Origin: Macrolepiota albuminosa
Taxonomy: Eukaryota > Basidiomycota > Agaricomycetes > Agaricales > Agaricaceae
DNA: 64,000 bases
Reading direction: 5' to 3'
Assembly (NCBI GenBank): GCA_027475525.1
Contig: JAMWFC010000065.1
Coordinates: 686,188-750,187, forward strand
Made by a program: the position numbers and the translations under genes. Numbering within the stretch: position 1 is the stretch's first letter; the number at the start of each line of letters is the position of its first letter. This document shows positions 22,217 to 35,610 of this stretch, piece after piece. The notes under the pieces are model-generated. The model saw nothing but the letters and a program-made list of their open reading frames with translations. It was not told where the DNA came from and searched no databases.

Positions 22217-24950
22217 GCCCCCACGCAAAAAAATCGAAGAAATCCACAGATAACCTGGAAGATATGATGCGTCCTTTGTATGAACAGCTGCAAGCTTTGT
22301 AAATTTATATCTATCTGCCTATGTCTCATTAGTATACTGATATATTTGACTAAGGAATGCAGATCAATTGAACATGTGCATTATATAATCATTCGTATGT
22401 ACGACCTTGACATGTGCTATCAGTATATTTGCAGCTGTGTTAGCCAGCAACTCGCCTGTCAATGCCGATTCTGCATCTTCCTCTTCAGTCAAGCGCAAAA
22501 TTGGTGTCGCCCATGATGTGTACATTCTTGTATATCATGTTGATATCAATGATTGCTTATCATTTGTAGTGATAGTATGCCCTGTACGCCTTCACCAAAG
22601 AAGAAGAGGGCTGGTGGCCCTTCAAGCGTTGAGTCCCTGGTTATGTGCATACTAATATTATATTATTGACCTTTGGTTGACTGCATACTGTTTATTTAGA
22701 CGTGCCTTGGAGAAGCTTTTGGCTGGTACAGGTGATACACTGTCCACTCCAACTGGGTGAACTATGTTAGTTGGATTACACTATTTGTAGTATAACCCAC
22801 CTGAAAATGTTGTTTCTCATATATTTTCAGGTGCAGTCACACCCTTTCAGATAAACTTCAGGTTGCAGGAGTTACAAAATCAACCACACGTATTCTTCCC
22901 AACATAAAGGCTGATTCAGACAATAACTCGGTGTCTGACAATTCCCTAGATAACAGAAATAGCATCATATCTCTTGCAGAAAGCGACGGTTTGCCAGAAG
23001 AGTCAGTATTTTATTTTCAATTTTATTGTAAATACTGCTCATGCATTGTGTCTTTTATTTCTATTCTTATTTGTGGTATTGGTACATCTTGCATTTGTAA
23101 ACTGCCTGCCCATTCATTGGACGACAAATTCTATGCCACTAGTGAATCTATTGTTGATAAAGACGCATCTAACAATGGAGTCGACGGGAGTAGCTTTGAG
23201 TCATTGAAATTACCTGATAATAAAGCTGGTATGGCAGACTTAGTTTTCTCAGACAGTGCGCCGATTGCATGTGTCAATTCTGATAACAAATCCTTGGTGT
23301 TTGCTCCTCTGCCGACGAACAAGAGTGTGCTGATGATAACGAAGATTGTCGTGTTATAGAAGATGCCAGTACTTATGTACATGGCATCACTATTAAACAC
23401 GATGATCCTGTCAATGTTGATGCTGGTGAACACTATGATATTGAAGAGTAGCATCTTATTATTTGTTTAATTGATTTCTGTATTCTGATTTTTTTTTTTG
23501 TTTAGATTTGACGGTGCTACTGATCCAACTGTTATGGTTACTAATCCTCCGGTTATGCAGCCAGATGTACAGGATTCTATGTTCTCCTTTACATACAGTA
23601 TGCTTCCTTATCTTTTGTATGTCTATTTATAGTATCTGCATCACAATATATACCAGTCTGTTTCTATTTATTGACATATTTTTCACACAGTTGCATGTTC
23701 AATATTATACCGTATGGATATGATAAACAAATCAGTGACGGATCAGTGCAATTTGCACGTATATTGGCCATGACATCGAAGATGACCAAAGAAAATGCAG
23801 AGTAAGTACTTATGTTGTCTTGTTCATGTGCATCGTCATTACACATATATATAGGTCTTTGATTCGAGGCCTATTGTGGGTCGAACATGGCTTATACGTG
23901 CATTCAGCTCACATACATCCTGATAATCTTATTGCCAAATCTCGTCACCTTGCTTTAAACCATGGAGGTAATGCCTTTTGCATCGACATCATGTTCAGCG
24001 TCGTATCTGCTTCTCATCTCTTTGATTCCGGCGTAGAAGTCGGCAGTTACTCGTCCCCTTATAAACAGAAATGTTTGATGATTGTGCCATTCCAGCAAGA
24101 ATTTCTACATTCTATGGCCAATGTTGGAAATGTGTTGAGTTTGTGTTCTGATTCCATGGGCTCTTATTCAAGCTATGGGATGGCCTTTGTAACCAGAGGC
24201 AAAGAGAAGAGCATGTCCTTCAAAAACTGTAAATTTTCAACTTGCGTGTAGCATACCTTTGTGTTGACATCATTTTGTAGCGGGTGGCTACTCAGTGCCT
24301 GCTCTTTAAAAGCCTCCTGTACTTACAGACAATTTGATGTTTTCTGTCAAATCTGCTCCTATCGTACCAACTCCAAAATTTAAGAATTCTATGGAAGCAG
24401 TAATAAATTATGAATCAATGGGTGTGTCTTTCGTGTCATTATTCGTTGACTTCTCTATTTATTTATTTTCAGTGCCTGTATATGACGGTCATTCGGAAAC
24501 TAGACCTGCCTTTCGATTTTCGGCTGCTGACTTCAATGCTATCATTAGTTGGTGCTCATACAATGGTAACACATCCAATGTTTCCGAGGGGTCTATTGTT
24601 GCCATGGGTTACATAGCTGGATGGTTTGAAGGGTTCTCTTCAGTGTATGTTGACTATTTATTATGATATTTTTATTGGTTATTTATTTATTTATTTGTAG
24701 TTTCCTTTCGACTAACATCAAGTTCATCATGGTTCTTCACACTCCTGATCTTGTTGTGGTTGGTAGTGCAGGCACCAGGCGCATGGCATCCTTGTTGAGA
24801 TCCAATGGTCTTGAAGAGTCTGAATATGGTGCTTCGGAAGGGTCAAAAGATATTTCTTCTTCTGGTTCTGTGAGTGGTATACCCTCCAGACGCTGCAGTG
24901 CCAGCTCCAAGACATCTCGTGATGCTGGTTTGACTGCTTCTCCCTGATCT
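22217..24950 (+). pseudogene. Intron-rich hypothetical protein, Ser/Lys-rich N-terminus (gene G1)
   Basis: The first exon starts MPPRKK, and the intended frame STDNLEDMMRPLYEQLQAL needs one A fewer in the A7 run near 22228. Exon-like blocks with GT-AG borders follow: 22435-22519 (SNSPVNADSASSSSVKRK), about 22570-22637 (TPSPKKKRAGGPSS, a likely nuclear localisation signal), about 22701-22759, about 22831-23000, about 23100-23450, about 23506-23600, about 23855-24230 (LLWVEHGLYVHSAHIHP, CLMIVPFQQEFLHSM), about 24474-24645 (VPVYDGHSETRPAFRFSA) and about 24701-24947. No known domain is recognised. The layout resembles unnamed multi-exon genes common in agaric genomes. Frame breaks suggest decay. 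Confidence 0.5.
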
Positions 24951-25775
24951 GGTGTTGGTAGATCAGCCACAAATTGGAGTGCTACCTCTAAGCTGGCTTG
25001 TTCTGCCGGGCTACCCAAGGGGAAAGGTAAAAATAAAGAAGCAACCTGATTGCTGGCACATGGACCACATATAGTTTCTTCGATTTTCTGTGCTTGTCGA
25101 TATAATTTTGATTTTGTTGTTTGCCGCATTCTGATCCCTTTGCTGAACTATCTCATACCATTTTTGCATACATCACTCTGTTTGACTACAGAATTTGGAG
25201 TGATTAATAAAATATACATTATTTGCAATGTGCCATTGGTCTCGTGAAAGAGTGTTGTGGATGGATAAAACTAACTTGGTATGACCTTCGTATTCATTGA
25301 TACTATAGCGTGTCTTTACTATTTGATTGTTTTACTTGCTAAAGGTTGTGTTGTCTGTTTTGTATGACTAATCCTTGTTGTTCGAATTTGTCCATAGTTA
25401 ATCCGCTGTCAATCTAAATATGGGCCGCTATTACATATATAATTTTATTTACTGAAAATGTTGATTTTTTATTTTATACATATATATATATGTGGCACAT
25501 TAACACCCCCAAACCTCCATCTTGTCCTCCCTCCTGCCCTCTCCACATACACACATACTTTCTGATATTTTTGTTATATGTCTGTGACTTTCCCGCATCC
25601 TTGCTTATCAAACAAGGCTTTCACGTCCTGTTCCTGGTTCACTAATGCGCTGCTATTGGATGGAGATCTTGCTACCTGCTATAGACGAGACATGGCAATC
25701 CATATGAGTGAATGTTGTTGATTCATTTATTGTTGATGATACCATAAATACATGCTGTTGTTGTTTTGTAGCAAC
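24951..25775. other. Gap between G1 and G2
   Basis: AT-rich with TATATA near 25480-25494 and a pyrimidine-rich block (CACCCCCAAACC) just after. No gene seen. Possible short exons cannot be excluded. Confidence 0.4.
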
Positions 25776-26934
25776 TTGTTAGCTGGATAATTACAGAGGA
25801 AGCTACGGTTTCTCCTGCCCGCAAGGATGATCAGTATTCTTTTTTTCATGCTCTTATAGTGGGAGATGATGTGCCTATGATACCTGAAAAGATCCTGATG
25901 GATGCTCAATTTTGGATTCTCATGGCCTATTGTGTTGTGGATGTATTTGAGATGATGAATGGGGGGGCTATTTGGAGACCCTCTTCATCTGGTCCCATAG
26001 TTGACAACTACAAAGCAGTACATGTCATTGTTTCTATTGGCTTTTATCAATTGGTCAAGTACAATATTTTATGTATTACCTAGCCTATGGGAAGCCTTAA
26101 TAATATTCCTGCTCTACTGGAGAGATTCCAGAATGCTCTAAACTCTCATATATGTGCACTTTGATCCCAGGCATGTAGAGATAAACAATTTGACTCTTCC
26201 ACGTATTATTCGTCAGAAGGCAGTCCCTTGATTTGTTTGTATTCAAGTCTCGCTCAGCATGTTAGGAAAAAAAATGTTGTCACTACACTCATCAACTTGA
26301 CCTCTGCGGCCCTGCATTTGGGATGTCTTCTTTAAAGTACGTTAATGTCTATATTGTGTGTGTATTGTTAATGCTGAAAATATTGGTGCTTGTATTAGGA
26401 AAATTTATTTCTGTCTACTGACATCAAGTCTATCAAGAGTATGATAGTTTCTGGATACAATACTTTTTGGTTTAATTGTTATTTACATTTTAGATTTTGA
26501 TACTGCAGGTCAGAGAATGACCAGTCTGGGCTCGCACATATTTGCCAAGTTCACAGTTCAGCTCCTCAAGGTCGCACAACTGTTCTTTATAATTCTTTGT
26601 ATATTGCATTGGCTATATCACCTCTCATGTTACTCAATCCTCATAAGTATAATGAAGTGGGCATGAAGGAAACAGTGTTCAAGGTGTGATTGTTCTCTCG
26701 CATGCCATATTGATAGTTAATTGTATTGTTAACATGTAGTTATGGAATCACATAGGAGGGCTAGAACGACCTCTTGCTGTAGTAGAAGCAGATCGGGCAT
26801 TGTGGAAGGTGTTGTTTTCTGCAGCTCTAGGGGGGACCTCCTACAGGAACTCAGATATGCATTTCAACATCTGGAGGTGGTGAGGGATGCCACGCCTCAT
26901 TGGCTGAACCTCATTAACGGATCTTTGCGTATTC

Positions 26935-27088
26935 CTGCTACCCTATCTTTGCCATCCGATGTAATTGATCAGCTCAATATGGTGGTATATTCCGATGTTT
27001 TACCTTTTCCTCTGCTACCCTATCTTTGCCATCCGATGTAATTGATCAGCTCAATATGGTGGTATATTCCGATGTTTTACCTTTTCCT
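26935..27088. repeat. Exact 77-bp tandem duplication (probable assembly join)
   Basis: 26935-27011 and 27012-27088 are identical and fall inside a G2 exon (DVIDQLNMVVYSDVLPFP appears twice, in two frames), giving a false frameshift. Confidence 0.95.
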
Positions 27089-28299
27089 GACAATTCTTTA
27101 CTCCTGACCTCACTAACCAGAAGCGCCTCTGGTATCGATGTCCCTGTGCCCAACGATTCCCATTCATCTGCAATTACGTATGTTAACGAGTTCAATAACA
27201 ATGGGCTTTGTGATAAAGATGTGTATCCTTCTCGATCTGCTGATAGCGATCTGTATCATCCATCTATAAATGATGACGATTCTTGCAATACTTGTAGGAC
27301 ACATATGTCGCCTTTACAGGATACTACCAACAATCCATTCAATGACGATGTCAATGCTGGCAGTAAAAATCTGAGCAATTCAACGAACAAAACTGGACGA
27401 CTTGGTGGACATGATGCAGCAGACAGATGTCCATCCTTTGTGTCTCCTCCACTATATTTTCTCAACAATCAGGACCCTTCTTCTTCTGATGGGCCCACCA
27501 ATGTTGATATCGATAGAAGAGGTGTACCTGGTAGAGATAATGCTAGCAATGATGATCAAGCAGTACTCGATAACCCCAGTGTCAATTTGTTGTTCTCTGA
27601 GAACTCCATCAATGATGATCGCAACGTACTCAATATACCCAGCATTAATCCATTGTCCTCTGACAACCTTGTTCCTCCACCAGATGAAGAATCTCCAGTT
27701 TTGGTTCCCAAAAGTAATGTATTGGGGGTGCGGTTGCGATGATCTGATAAAACAAGTAAACCACTGTCTATTCCTTCTCTCGCTCCTAAAAGGAAAAGAC
27801 GAGCGCACAAGAACACCAAAACCATTGAAGGTACACATAGTGATGGTATTGACAGGACATGGCCTAGCAAACGCATTTCTCATGTCCTCATTGATTTGAC
27901 TCTTGACGTTACTGTACGTACCCCATTATATGTGATTACTATGTTATTTCACTGTATGTCATATGACCTCAGGACTTGGAGTTCAATGATTCTGATATCA
28001 ATGTATCCGATGATGTTGCATTTGTGATGGAGGAAAGTCCTGTTGAGTATGCAATTCACGGTACAAACCACGCATATTGGTTTATTCCCAAGTTCCATGT
28101 AAGTCCTGTAATATATGTTTCCGTAACTGCTGCTGAACACCCTACAGTTAACAGAGGATTTGCAATGGTTTTACTCATTCTACGAATCGGTCATTATGGG
28201 GTCGACTAGACCAACGTTTATCAAGATTGCTTCTATGGATGAATTGATGGACTCTACTAATACCAGCATTTCTAAATATCTGACCGATCACACTGCCAT

Positions 28300-29361
28300 T
28301 GATGACGCCAACTGTGGTTGGGCGCGCTGGACGTATACGCAGTACAACGCCGTCTCCAGCGCCTGGCATACGGGTTTGTGAGGAGTCCCGGCAGAGTACC
28401 GGTGTGCTCGAGCAGAGGTGATAGGGCGATGCGCTAGATAATAGCACCTCGGGCGCTATCTAGCAAGTGGTAAGCCTTGTAGTTTAGGAGAAGTTATGGG
28501 GAAATAAACGAATAGCGCAGCGTAGCGTGCCTGTAGGTGGCACTGTGAACGATGAAGATGAGATAGACAAAGCTAGCGCCGAACTTGGTGACAAAGTCAG
28601 GCAATGCTAGCACGATTTGAACGCTAAGTGTACTGGGTACTCAAGAGGTTATGATTCTTGTTATATACATGGCAAGTAGCTAGTTTTTATACTATGCGCT
28701 ACATTATTTCCAAAATAAGTCCATTGACGGCGCTACCAATTAGCGCCTCTCTTCGTGACTGTAGCTAACGGCCACCTGTCAATGGCAACCTGCAGCACAT
28801 GGGTGACGGCGACCAATGGCGACTCGAAAACTACTTAGAAGTGGTACGAGTTTGCTCACTTTTTGATGTAATTTAATTGGCCATGCCATCCCGGGGTATG
28901 GTCGGGGAATCCTCGACAGATGCTGTGAGCACTAATTCCGGCGCTAAACATTGTACCATCTTTTGATAGATTTAGATGTCAGGTCTGCGTGTATCCTGTC
29001 TCGTCGTCATTGATTCTTTTAGACTTCTGATTGAGGTGCCTCGGTGATTGACAGCGCCAATTGCTAACTCCTTTCAGTACTGATCGGGGTTTGGTCAGAG
29101 TCACCTCCCGCCGTTATGCTAGCGCTATGAGTTCTGAGTCTTCTTGGTCTTCAAAGTAACTGAGTGGAGTGCTCTGAGGGGCTGGTACTGGTGATTGAGA
29201 TGAATGGATAAGTCTTGCCATAGAGCGCCCGCGCTAGGGCTGCTCTGTACCCAAGGCTGGTCGCTAGAGCCTCTAGTGTGTCAAGTGTTGGTCGGCCTAT
29301 AATGTCCCTTGATGCGCTCAGTCCGAGTAGAAGCCTATCACCGTATTGATCAAAGGCATCA
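28300..29361. mobile_element. Solo LTR, about 1062 bp, with GCCAT target duplication
   Basis: Begins TGATGACGCC, ends AAAGGCATCA, and is flanked by GCCAT at 28295-28299 and 29362-29366. The start (TGATGAC) and the block AGGAGTCCCGG near 28381 resemble the family C LTRs at 5042 and 54075, so it is a related but distinct family. It interrupts gene G2 after FIKIASMDELMDS...DHTA. Confidence 0.85.
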
Positions 29362-31231
29362 GCCATGTAGACAATGGATTTACTGGTGCAACACTGACCT
29401 CTGTCTGCAACATATACAGTGTTATCACCATTCATGGTATGCCTGTTTGGATATTCTTGTATTCTATTCCATATACTTACATATGATAGATTTTACCTTG
29501 CTAGATACTCAACATACACGTAGAGGTTCCCCAGTTGACATGTTTGCTGCTGTTTTGTCTGCGGAGCCATGGGCTCTGAGCACTTTCGATATGCTGGCAA
29601 TATGCAATCTATTTCCTGTCTTATCCATGTCTGGTGATTGGTTCACGTAGTCACAAGTAAATGGTCAATCCTCATACTGTGACTCCTCCAACCATTATTC
29701 AATATCTGACATGCGGTGGGCAATAGCATCGACCAGATCTGCCCATCATTACTAGCACATTGGTTCTAATGGGTATGGCACTTTCTTATGGGTGGAAATA
29801 GGATTCAAGTTACTGTATGTTGCGCAACCAAAGTCAGGGTCTTTCAAGGATTTTGCTACTATATCTATTTTTATGGATAAATATGTCATGCATGAGGCAA
29901 ACGCTGACTTGTGGGATACCGAAGTGGTTGTATTGAAACCTGGTGACGTTTTGTAAGTGGTGCCCTTATATTGCTGCATAGATGATATGACTCTTCCCAT
30001 AGTATTGTATGCCCTAACATGCCACTTTGTGTCATGACACCAGTACCTTCCATATTTGTTGGAGGTCATTATTATCTAGTGACCACTCTTGCTGATTCCG
30101 TTATTGGGATATATCACCATTTTGTAGGTAGTCAAACCCTCGCAAACGCTGATCACGGAATGGCATCTCATTCTATACTGGTTCGCATGCTCGCACATTA
30201 CTACTGCTATACAAATAAACTTTTTGAGGGCGATCTAGATAAGCATACCTGACGTTGACTTCTAATTTTTAGTTTATCAAATTTATTTTATTTAATTTAT
30301 TTAATTTTTTAATTTTATTTATTTATTCATTTATTTTTAGACCAGGAGTATCATCATGTGCTGGATTGGGATACCTGGGAAGGTGCCTTGTCTATTTTCT
30401 CGCTATGCAATTATTTCGAATTGCATAGTGCTTTTATTAATTGGAACTACCCATTTGATACGGACGTCCACACATTTGAGTCATCTATCAAAAACCGTTC
30501 AAAGGCCCACAAAATCATGTACTGGTACTTCCTGTGTCATACCTTTTGCAGGCCTGGTGATACTCTGAATGGTTACAACGCATTCCAGGCTATTTACTCC
30601 ATGTTTTTGGCTCGTCACACTTACATGCTTATACTACTTAAGAGAGCTGCTCGTGTGTTAGGAATACAAGGTGAGATTGAAGGGCTAGGTACATCTTCAG
30701 TTCAGATGGCGGTTTGCAAATGTATATGTGATGGGCCTGCATGGGATTATTTCAAAAATATGACAGCCAGTTCTTCTGACCAATCGTTTTATTGGGATGG
30801 ACCATCATACACCATTAAGAAATCTACTTGTGATGCATATGATGCACTATAGTCTTGCTGTATCAGTCTTCTATTATTATTGGTTTATTTATTTGTATTT
30901 ACTAGATTGTCCTTACCTCGATGGTCTGGTGTACGGAGATAAGAAAATGGCATATGAACTCAGGTACTCTCTATCGCACATATCACCTTGCCTAGATTGC
31001 AACAATCCTAAGGATGATGATGTTTACAAAACCCTTGCATACAGCAATGAAGACAATTTTGATGATGACTTTGAATCTCCTAATGAGGCTATAAATGAAC
31101 CATATTCGCGTCGGTCTTTGGACCCTGAATCCTTGCCAGAGGAAACTGTTTTGCCATCTAATTGTCATTCGCAATGGAAAGGATTGCCAATCTGCCTGAC
31201 TGCAGGATTTGCTCAAAATATTCGCAAATGA

Positions 31232-31766
31232 GATCGTCCATCTTTGACTGCATCAGAACACACTCATCGCCAAGGTATGTATTTATAATCGGAACACATC
31301 TATATTATCAGGTAGTTAATCAATTATTTGGTGTAGTCCGTCCCCAAATTATATCATCTGACTCCTGACTCCATATTATTGTCATTTGTTGTGCTTAATA
31401 GTTTGCATATCAAAAAAAAAAAAAAAAAAAAATTGTGTTTGTATCTGTATACTAATATAATTATTTGTGTGTTTTGCTAATATGTTGAAGTAATATAAAT
31501 TGTATACTCAGTGGTCGTCTATACAAATGATTATATAACAATGAATTACGTGTCTTACTGAAGGGTTGTCTGTTTTGATGCTTGTGTAACAAATACCACC
31601 TTTTAAGTTATTAGTATGCGACTCATCACCTTTTTCATCGAGCGATGGGCTAGTGTCTATCTGCTCGTCATGTGCAGATTATACATTCTTGTTGTATCTG
31701 CAAATTTGTATAATATTGGGTCAGTTACACCCTATTAATTAATGTTTCACCTACATATTAAACTAA
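31232..31766. other. AT-rich spacer between G2 and the Helitron
   Basis: Contains an A run of about 20 at 31412-31431. The 5' end of the Helitron should lie here (TC after a host A) but cannot be fixed by eye. Confidence 0.5.
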
Positions 31767-31799
31767 ATGCAAACCAGACCCTCTTTACACAATGTAAAG

Positions 31800-31953
31800 C
31801 CTGTTGAACCACACTATGTGGTACACAACATTTCAAACGCAACCTGCATGCATTCAGAACGCAATGTATCATGCATCCTGTTGAACCACACTATGTGGTA
31901 CACAACATTTCAAACGCAACCTGCATGCATTCAGAACGCAATGTATCATGTAT
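31800..31953. repeat. 77-bp tandem duplication, 76 of 77 identical (probable assembly join)
   Basis: 31800-31876 and 31877-31953 differ only at one base (C31874 versus T31951). The period is 77 like the others. Confidence 0.85.
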
Positions 31954-32338
31954 GCGACTCAATCGTGGTGGTTCTGCACCTCTTATAGGTTTATGCACCC
32001 ACCATATCAACCGATGTGATTATGCTGAGGTAAATCAGCACCACTCTCATGTTGCCCTTTTACGTTACATGTGTTTGCATCTATATGCATTCCGACGTCT
32101 TTCACAGTATTTGCATATCAAACTAGACATTGCATCAATTAAACAGTGGTTTGTTTATCTGGATGGACAAATGTACAATTAACGGTCTCCTCATAGTTAC
32201 ATCGACCTATACAATTTGCTATATCCTTGGGTACATGTTTGCCAATTTTGAACCAGTATGCACACTGCGAGGACGTGTCATGTTTTATGAGTTCTATCAA
32301 CCAGAGGACATATTCTACGGCACGATTTTGCAATTTCC

Positions 32339-33751
32339 TTGAGGGACTGTGTGTCCAGCACCAGTATATTTCAACTTGCTATAAAATACGGCTTGTGTGA
32401 TGCTGCAGTAATTGCACGTTTAATTGAAGAGGATGTTGACCTTCCTGACAGCTGGCTGTCCTTTGTTTATGTACTCGCACTCAGGCACATAATATTTACT
32501 ATGGAGCATGTGAGTTGTCTCTACGCATATAATGTACTCCGTCCATCGATTGTCTTACAAAACCATGTTTGTACACTCCACTACTCAAAGAGATATGTAT
32601 CGAGTTGTATACTTCACTTTGGTGGTGGCAAGTTCTATTCATTTTCTGTAGAGGCAGTTAGTCTGTATGTGTCTGCCGGTCATGATCACATCCTGGTAGG
32701 GCGGGTGTTCAAATATGTTAATCACGTAGATGCCAGCAGTCTCGCATCATATCCTGTGACAAAAGGCTTTGTGCATGCACAAATACCTGTACGAGAGTTA
32801 ATCAACCACTTGTCTATAAAAAATATTTGTCTGGTTGCCTGCATGCACGGCATCAGTATGAGTAGTTCTATACTGAAGGAAGAATTACCCTTTAAGTTTG
32901 ATGGTTACAGTTGCCCATCATGCGTCATTAACACTACGGTGTTATGGTCTGAACCAGATAAACAAACTAGAGACGCAGCACAGCGGGCAATCGCCTGTTG
33001 CACATGTAAACAGAGAAGATCCTCATATCCTTGTTGTCACAGTACTCGTAGACATACCTGTAAATCCACATGCATTGAACAAAGCATCGCCGTACCTCTC
33101 AAACAAGAATATCCAGATCCGGATGAAAGTGTAGTATTTCCACCACATCTGCTTAGTAAGTTGCAAACCATGGATATTGTAGGAAATTCTTATTCTGGCA
33201 CAGGACAGAGATACGTGGAGGAAGCAGATTGTGCAGTGTGTGGTATCCTACATCCTGTAGCCAATATGAATCCTCTCAAGAGTATAAAAGGTTATCTAGA
33301 CATATTCTGCGTTCCAGAAGTCACCAAAATAGAACGATTATCCAATACAGATTGTGTTAGGAAGCTGAGAGGACCAGTAATTGATCACTCATGTAAACAC
33401 GTTTGTCGATTGTGCAGACAGCAATTGTTCAATGGGCTCATTCCAAAAAACATGCTAGCCAATGGCTTTTGGATTGGCCCTATACCTGACATGTTAAAAC
33501 GCCTTAATTAGATTGAACAGATATTAGTCGCTAGGATAAGAAAGTTCTTGTGTTATGCTCATGTTTCAGCCTTCGGTCTGAGCAAGATGAAGGCACATTT
33601 TATTGCTTTCGAGTCACCTATTCAGAAGGTATATCAAGTCCTTCTACCTCCTGTAACCAACCTCAATGACATGATCGCAATTTTATTTTCTGGTCCTTGC
33701 AAGCCATCTGCTAAAAAGTTACAGAGGCTATCTCTGCTTGTGAGCAGATAG
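32339..33751 (+). pseudogene. Helitron N-terminal region with DUF6570
   Basis: The open frame 32339-33511 has several Cys pairs (CPSC, CCTCKQRRSSYPCC) and then the DUF6570 signature: CAVCGILHPV, CKHVCRLCRQQL, NGFWIGPIPDMLKRL. After a TAG it goes on with VARIRKFLCYAHVS and AILFSGPCKPSAKKLQRL up to 33751. DUF6570 lies just before the Rep domain in fungal Helitrons. It probably binds zinc. Confidence 0.75.
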
Positions 33752-33763
33752 AATGTTCAGCAT

Positions 33764-35610
33764 GTGTTAGAATGGCTCAAACTTAACTATTCTTCATATA
33801 GCAATCTGAAAATATCATACAGCAACTTGGAGGAATATCCTGAAGATATTTCTCCTGTATCCATTGTTCATCGCCAAAGCGCTGACAAGGCTGGTACAAT
33901 AGACCCACCAGTACATGAAGATAATAAGAAGACTGGTGTCAACGCAGGTGATTGCCCCTTTGTTGTCCATGGCCTCACAGGTGATGCTTTATCAGCTAAG
34001 ACTACGGATGAACTTAAATGTTGCAATGCAACATTGGATGTCTAACAGAAAGGCTCTGCGTATTGGTCATTCTACATATCTCAAGAATACATTTGGCGAT
34101 CCGGATTTGTATCTGCAAATGTTTCCTTGGCTGTTCCTCTATGGTCTGGATGGCATAGGCAGTAACAAGTGCGGTGTATCAGTGCGCACTCATAAAGCCA
34201 ACTTGCTTATGTATCATGATAAATGCTTTCAAACAGATACTGGATTCCTGTTCACTGCTTTCAGCCATGAACAGGTAAAGGCTGCTACTAGTGGAGGCTA
34301 TCTAGCAACAGAACGTGCAAACTTTAACAACATATCTGACCGTCTTACAACTATCAATCCAAAAGTATTTTCTGACCTTTTACAAAGAATGGCAGCTGGA
34401 GATATAGTGAAGCCGGTTACAGAGGATGAAAAAACTTGTTTTCGTGTAATAGATGACTTGGATGTAATTTCTGGCAGTGTTGAAGGGTCTGCTATTTCCA
34501 AAAAACACATGCGGAATGAGATATGGTAGGTGCTCCTTCTTGGTATATCACCTTATTGCCTGCTGATGTAAAACACTCTATATGTCTTTATTACACAGAT
34601 AGCAAGACATCCTTCATGCCATCTGTGCCCTATACTTTGGACAATGCTTACTGTCTTATATCCAAAAATCCTGTTGCCGGTGCACGTTTCTTTCATTTTA
34701 TGATAAACGCATTCATAATCCACATATTAGGAATGAACTCAGATAATCCAGGATTGTATAGGCATACTTTGGCATACTACGGTACCATGGAGCAACAAAG
34801 TAGGCTTACCCTCCATTTACACATGCTTTTGTAGATTCGAAGAGGGTTAACTCTGGATGAAGTCAGAAAAAAAATCATGGACCTGTCATTGGAGTTTCAA
34901 AAGGCTATCATAGAATATTTAGAATCAGTACATTGAGGCAATTTCTTGACTGGAGCACTGGAAGACGTCAAAAAGCATATATCGTTAAATAAAGCTGCAC
35001 CGGGATATACAGATCCCACTAGATCACTTTCAGAATAGCCATCCATTCCTTGCAAAGAAGAATCATACATACATATACTTCCACTAAGGACAAAAATGGC
35101 ATACAGAAAAAAAATAAAGAACATAAAGGATGTCTTGATAACCCGTGGGGTAAATGTAGAGCAAGATTCCCTTGTTCATTGTATGCGCACACAGAAGTTA
35201 ATCCGACTACTGGTGCTTTGAACATGCAGAAGATGGAATCATAGCTCAATATATTTACAAGTCCTCTTACTTACCTGTTTTGATGCAATACCGACGTAAC
35301 AAGCCTCTGCTCTGGGATGGCCATCAAGACTGTTTTGTTGTACATCACTAAATACATTACGAAGCCCATCCTCAAAACATGCACTGCATTTGAGGTGGTT
35401 GCTTTGATATTCACTAAACATGCAGATATACTGAATGGCCCGCTTAATCGTCAAGAGAAAGCCCGTATGCTAATGACCAAAATAGCTAATGTTCTTAGCA
35501 CTAAAATGGAAATAGGATCACCAATGGTTTGCATGTATCTATTAGGCAATCCTGATCATTATACTGACCATAACTTCTTGAATTTGTATTGGCCTGCTTT
35601 TGTTTGAGAG
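33764..35610 (+). pseudogene. Helitron Rep (HUH, two-tyrosine) domain
   Basis: FGDPDLYLQMFPWLFLYG (34090) opens the Helitron-like N domain. The metal-binding HUH motif is LTLHLHMLL (H-L-H at 34814-34822), followed by TAG where relatives have Trp. The catalytic two-tyrosine motif is LLYITKYITKP, with Tyr at 35341-35343 and 35353-35355. Rep would nick and rejoin single strands in rolling-circle transposition. Residues are kept but stops make it inactive. Confidence 0.85.

Larger units (their letters stand above)
25776..31231 (+). pseudogene. Intron-rich protein with C-terminal JmjC-like domain, split by a solo LTR (gene G2)
   Basis: Plus-strand blocks: 25776-26045 (EEATVSPARKDDQYSFFHAL), about 26510-26684, about 26741-27740, 27974-28099 (AIHGTNHAYWFIPKFH), 28149-28299 (FYSFYESVIMGSTRPTF); then, after the LTR, 29491-29648 (SAEPWALSTFDMLAICNLF), about 29770-29955 (LWDTEVVVLKPGDV), 30003-30250 (GGHYYLVTTLADSVIGIYHH), 30340-30850 (LDWDTWEGALSIFSLCNYF) and 30905-31231. 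The block from LKPGD to IYHHFV follows JmjC/cupin proteins common in agarics (PGD...PNTPH...GGHFY). Here the histidine after PN.P is Leu (CPNMPLCV), so metal binding is doubtful. PKRKRRAHK near 27795 is a probable nuclear signal. A middle stretch is Asn/Asp/Ser-rich and disordered. The LTR insertion, stops and one 77-bp artifact break the gene. Confidence 0.55.
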
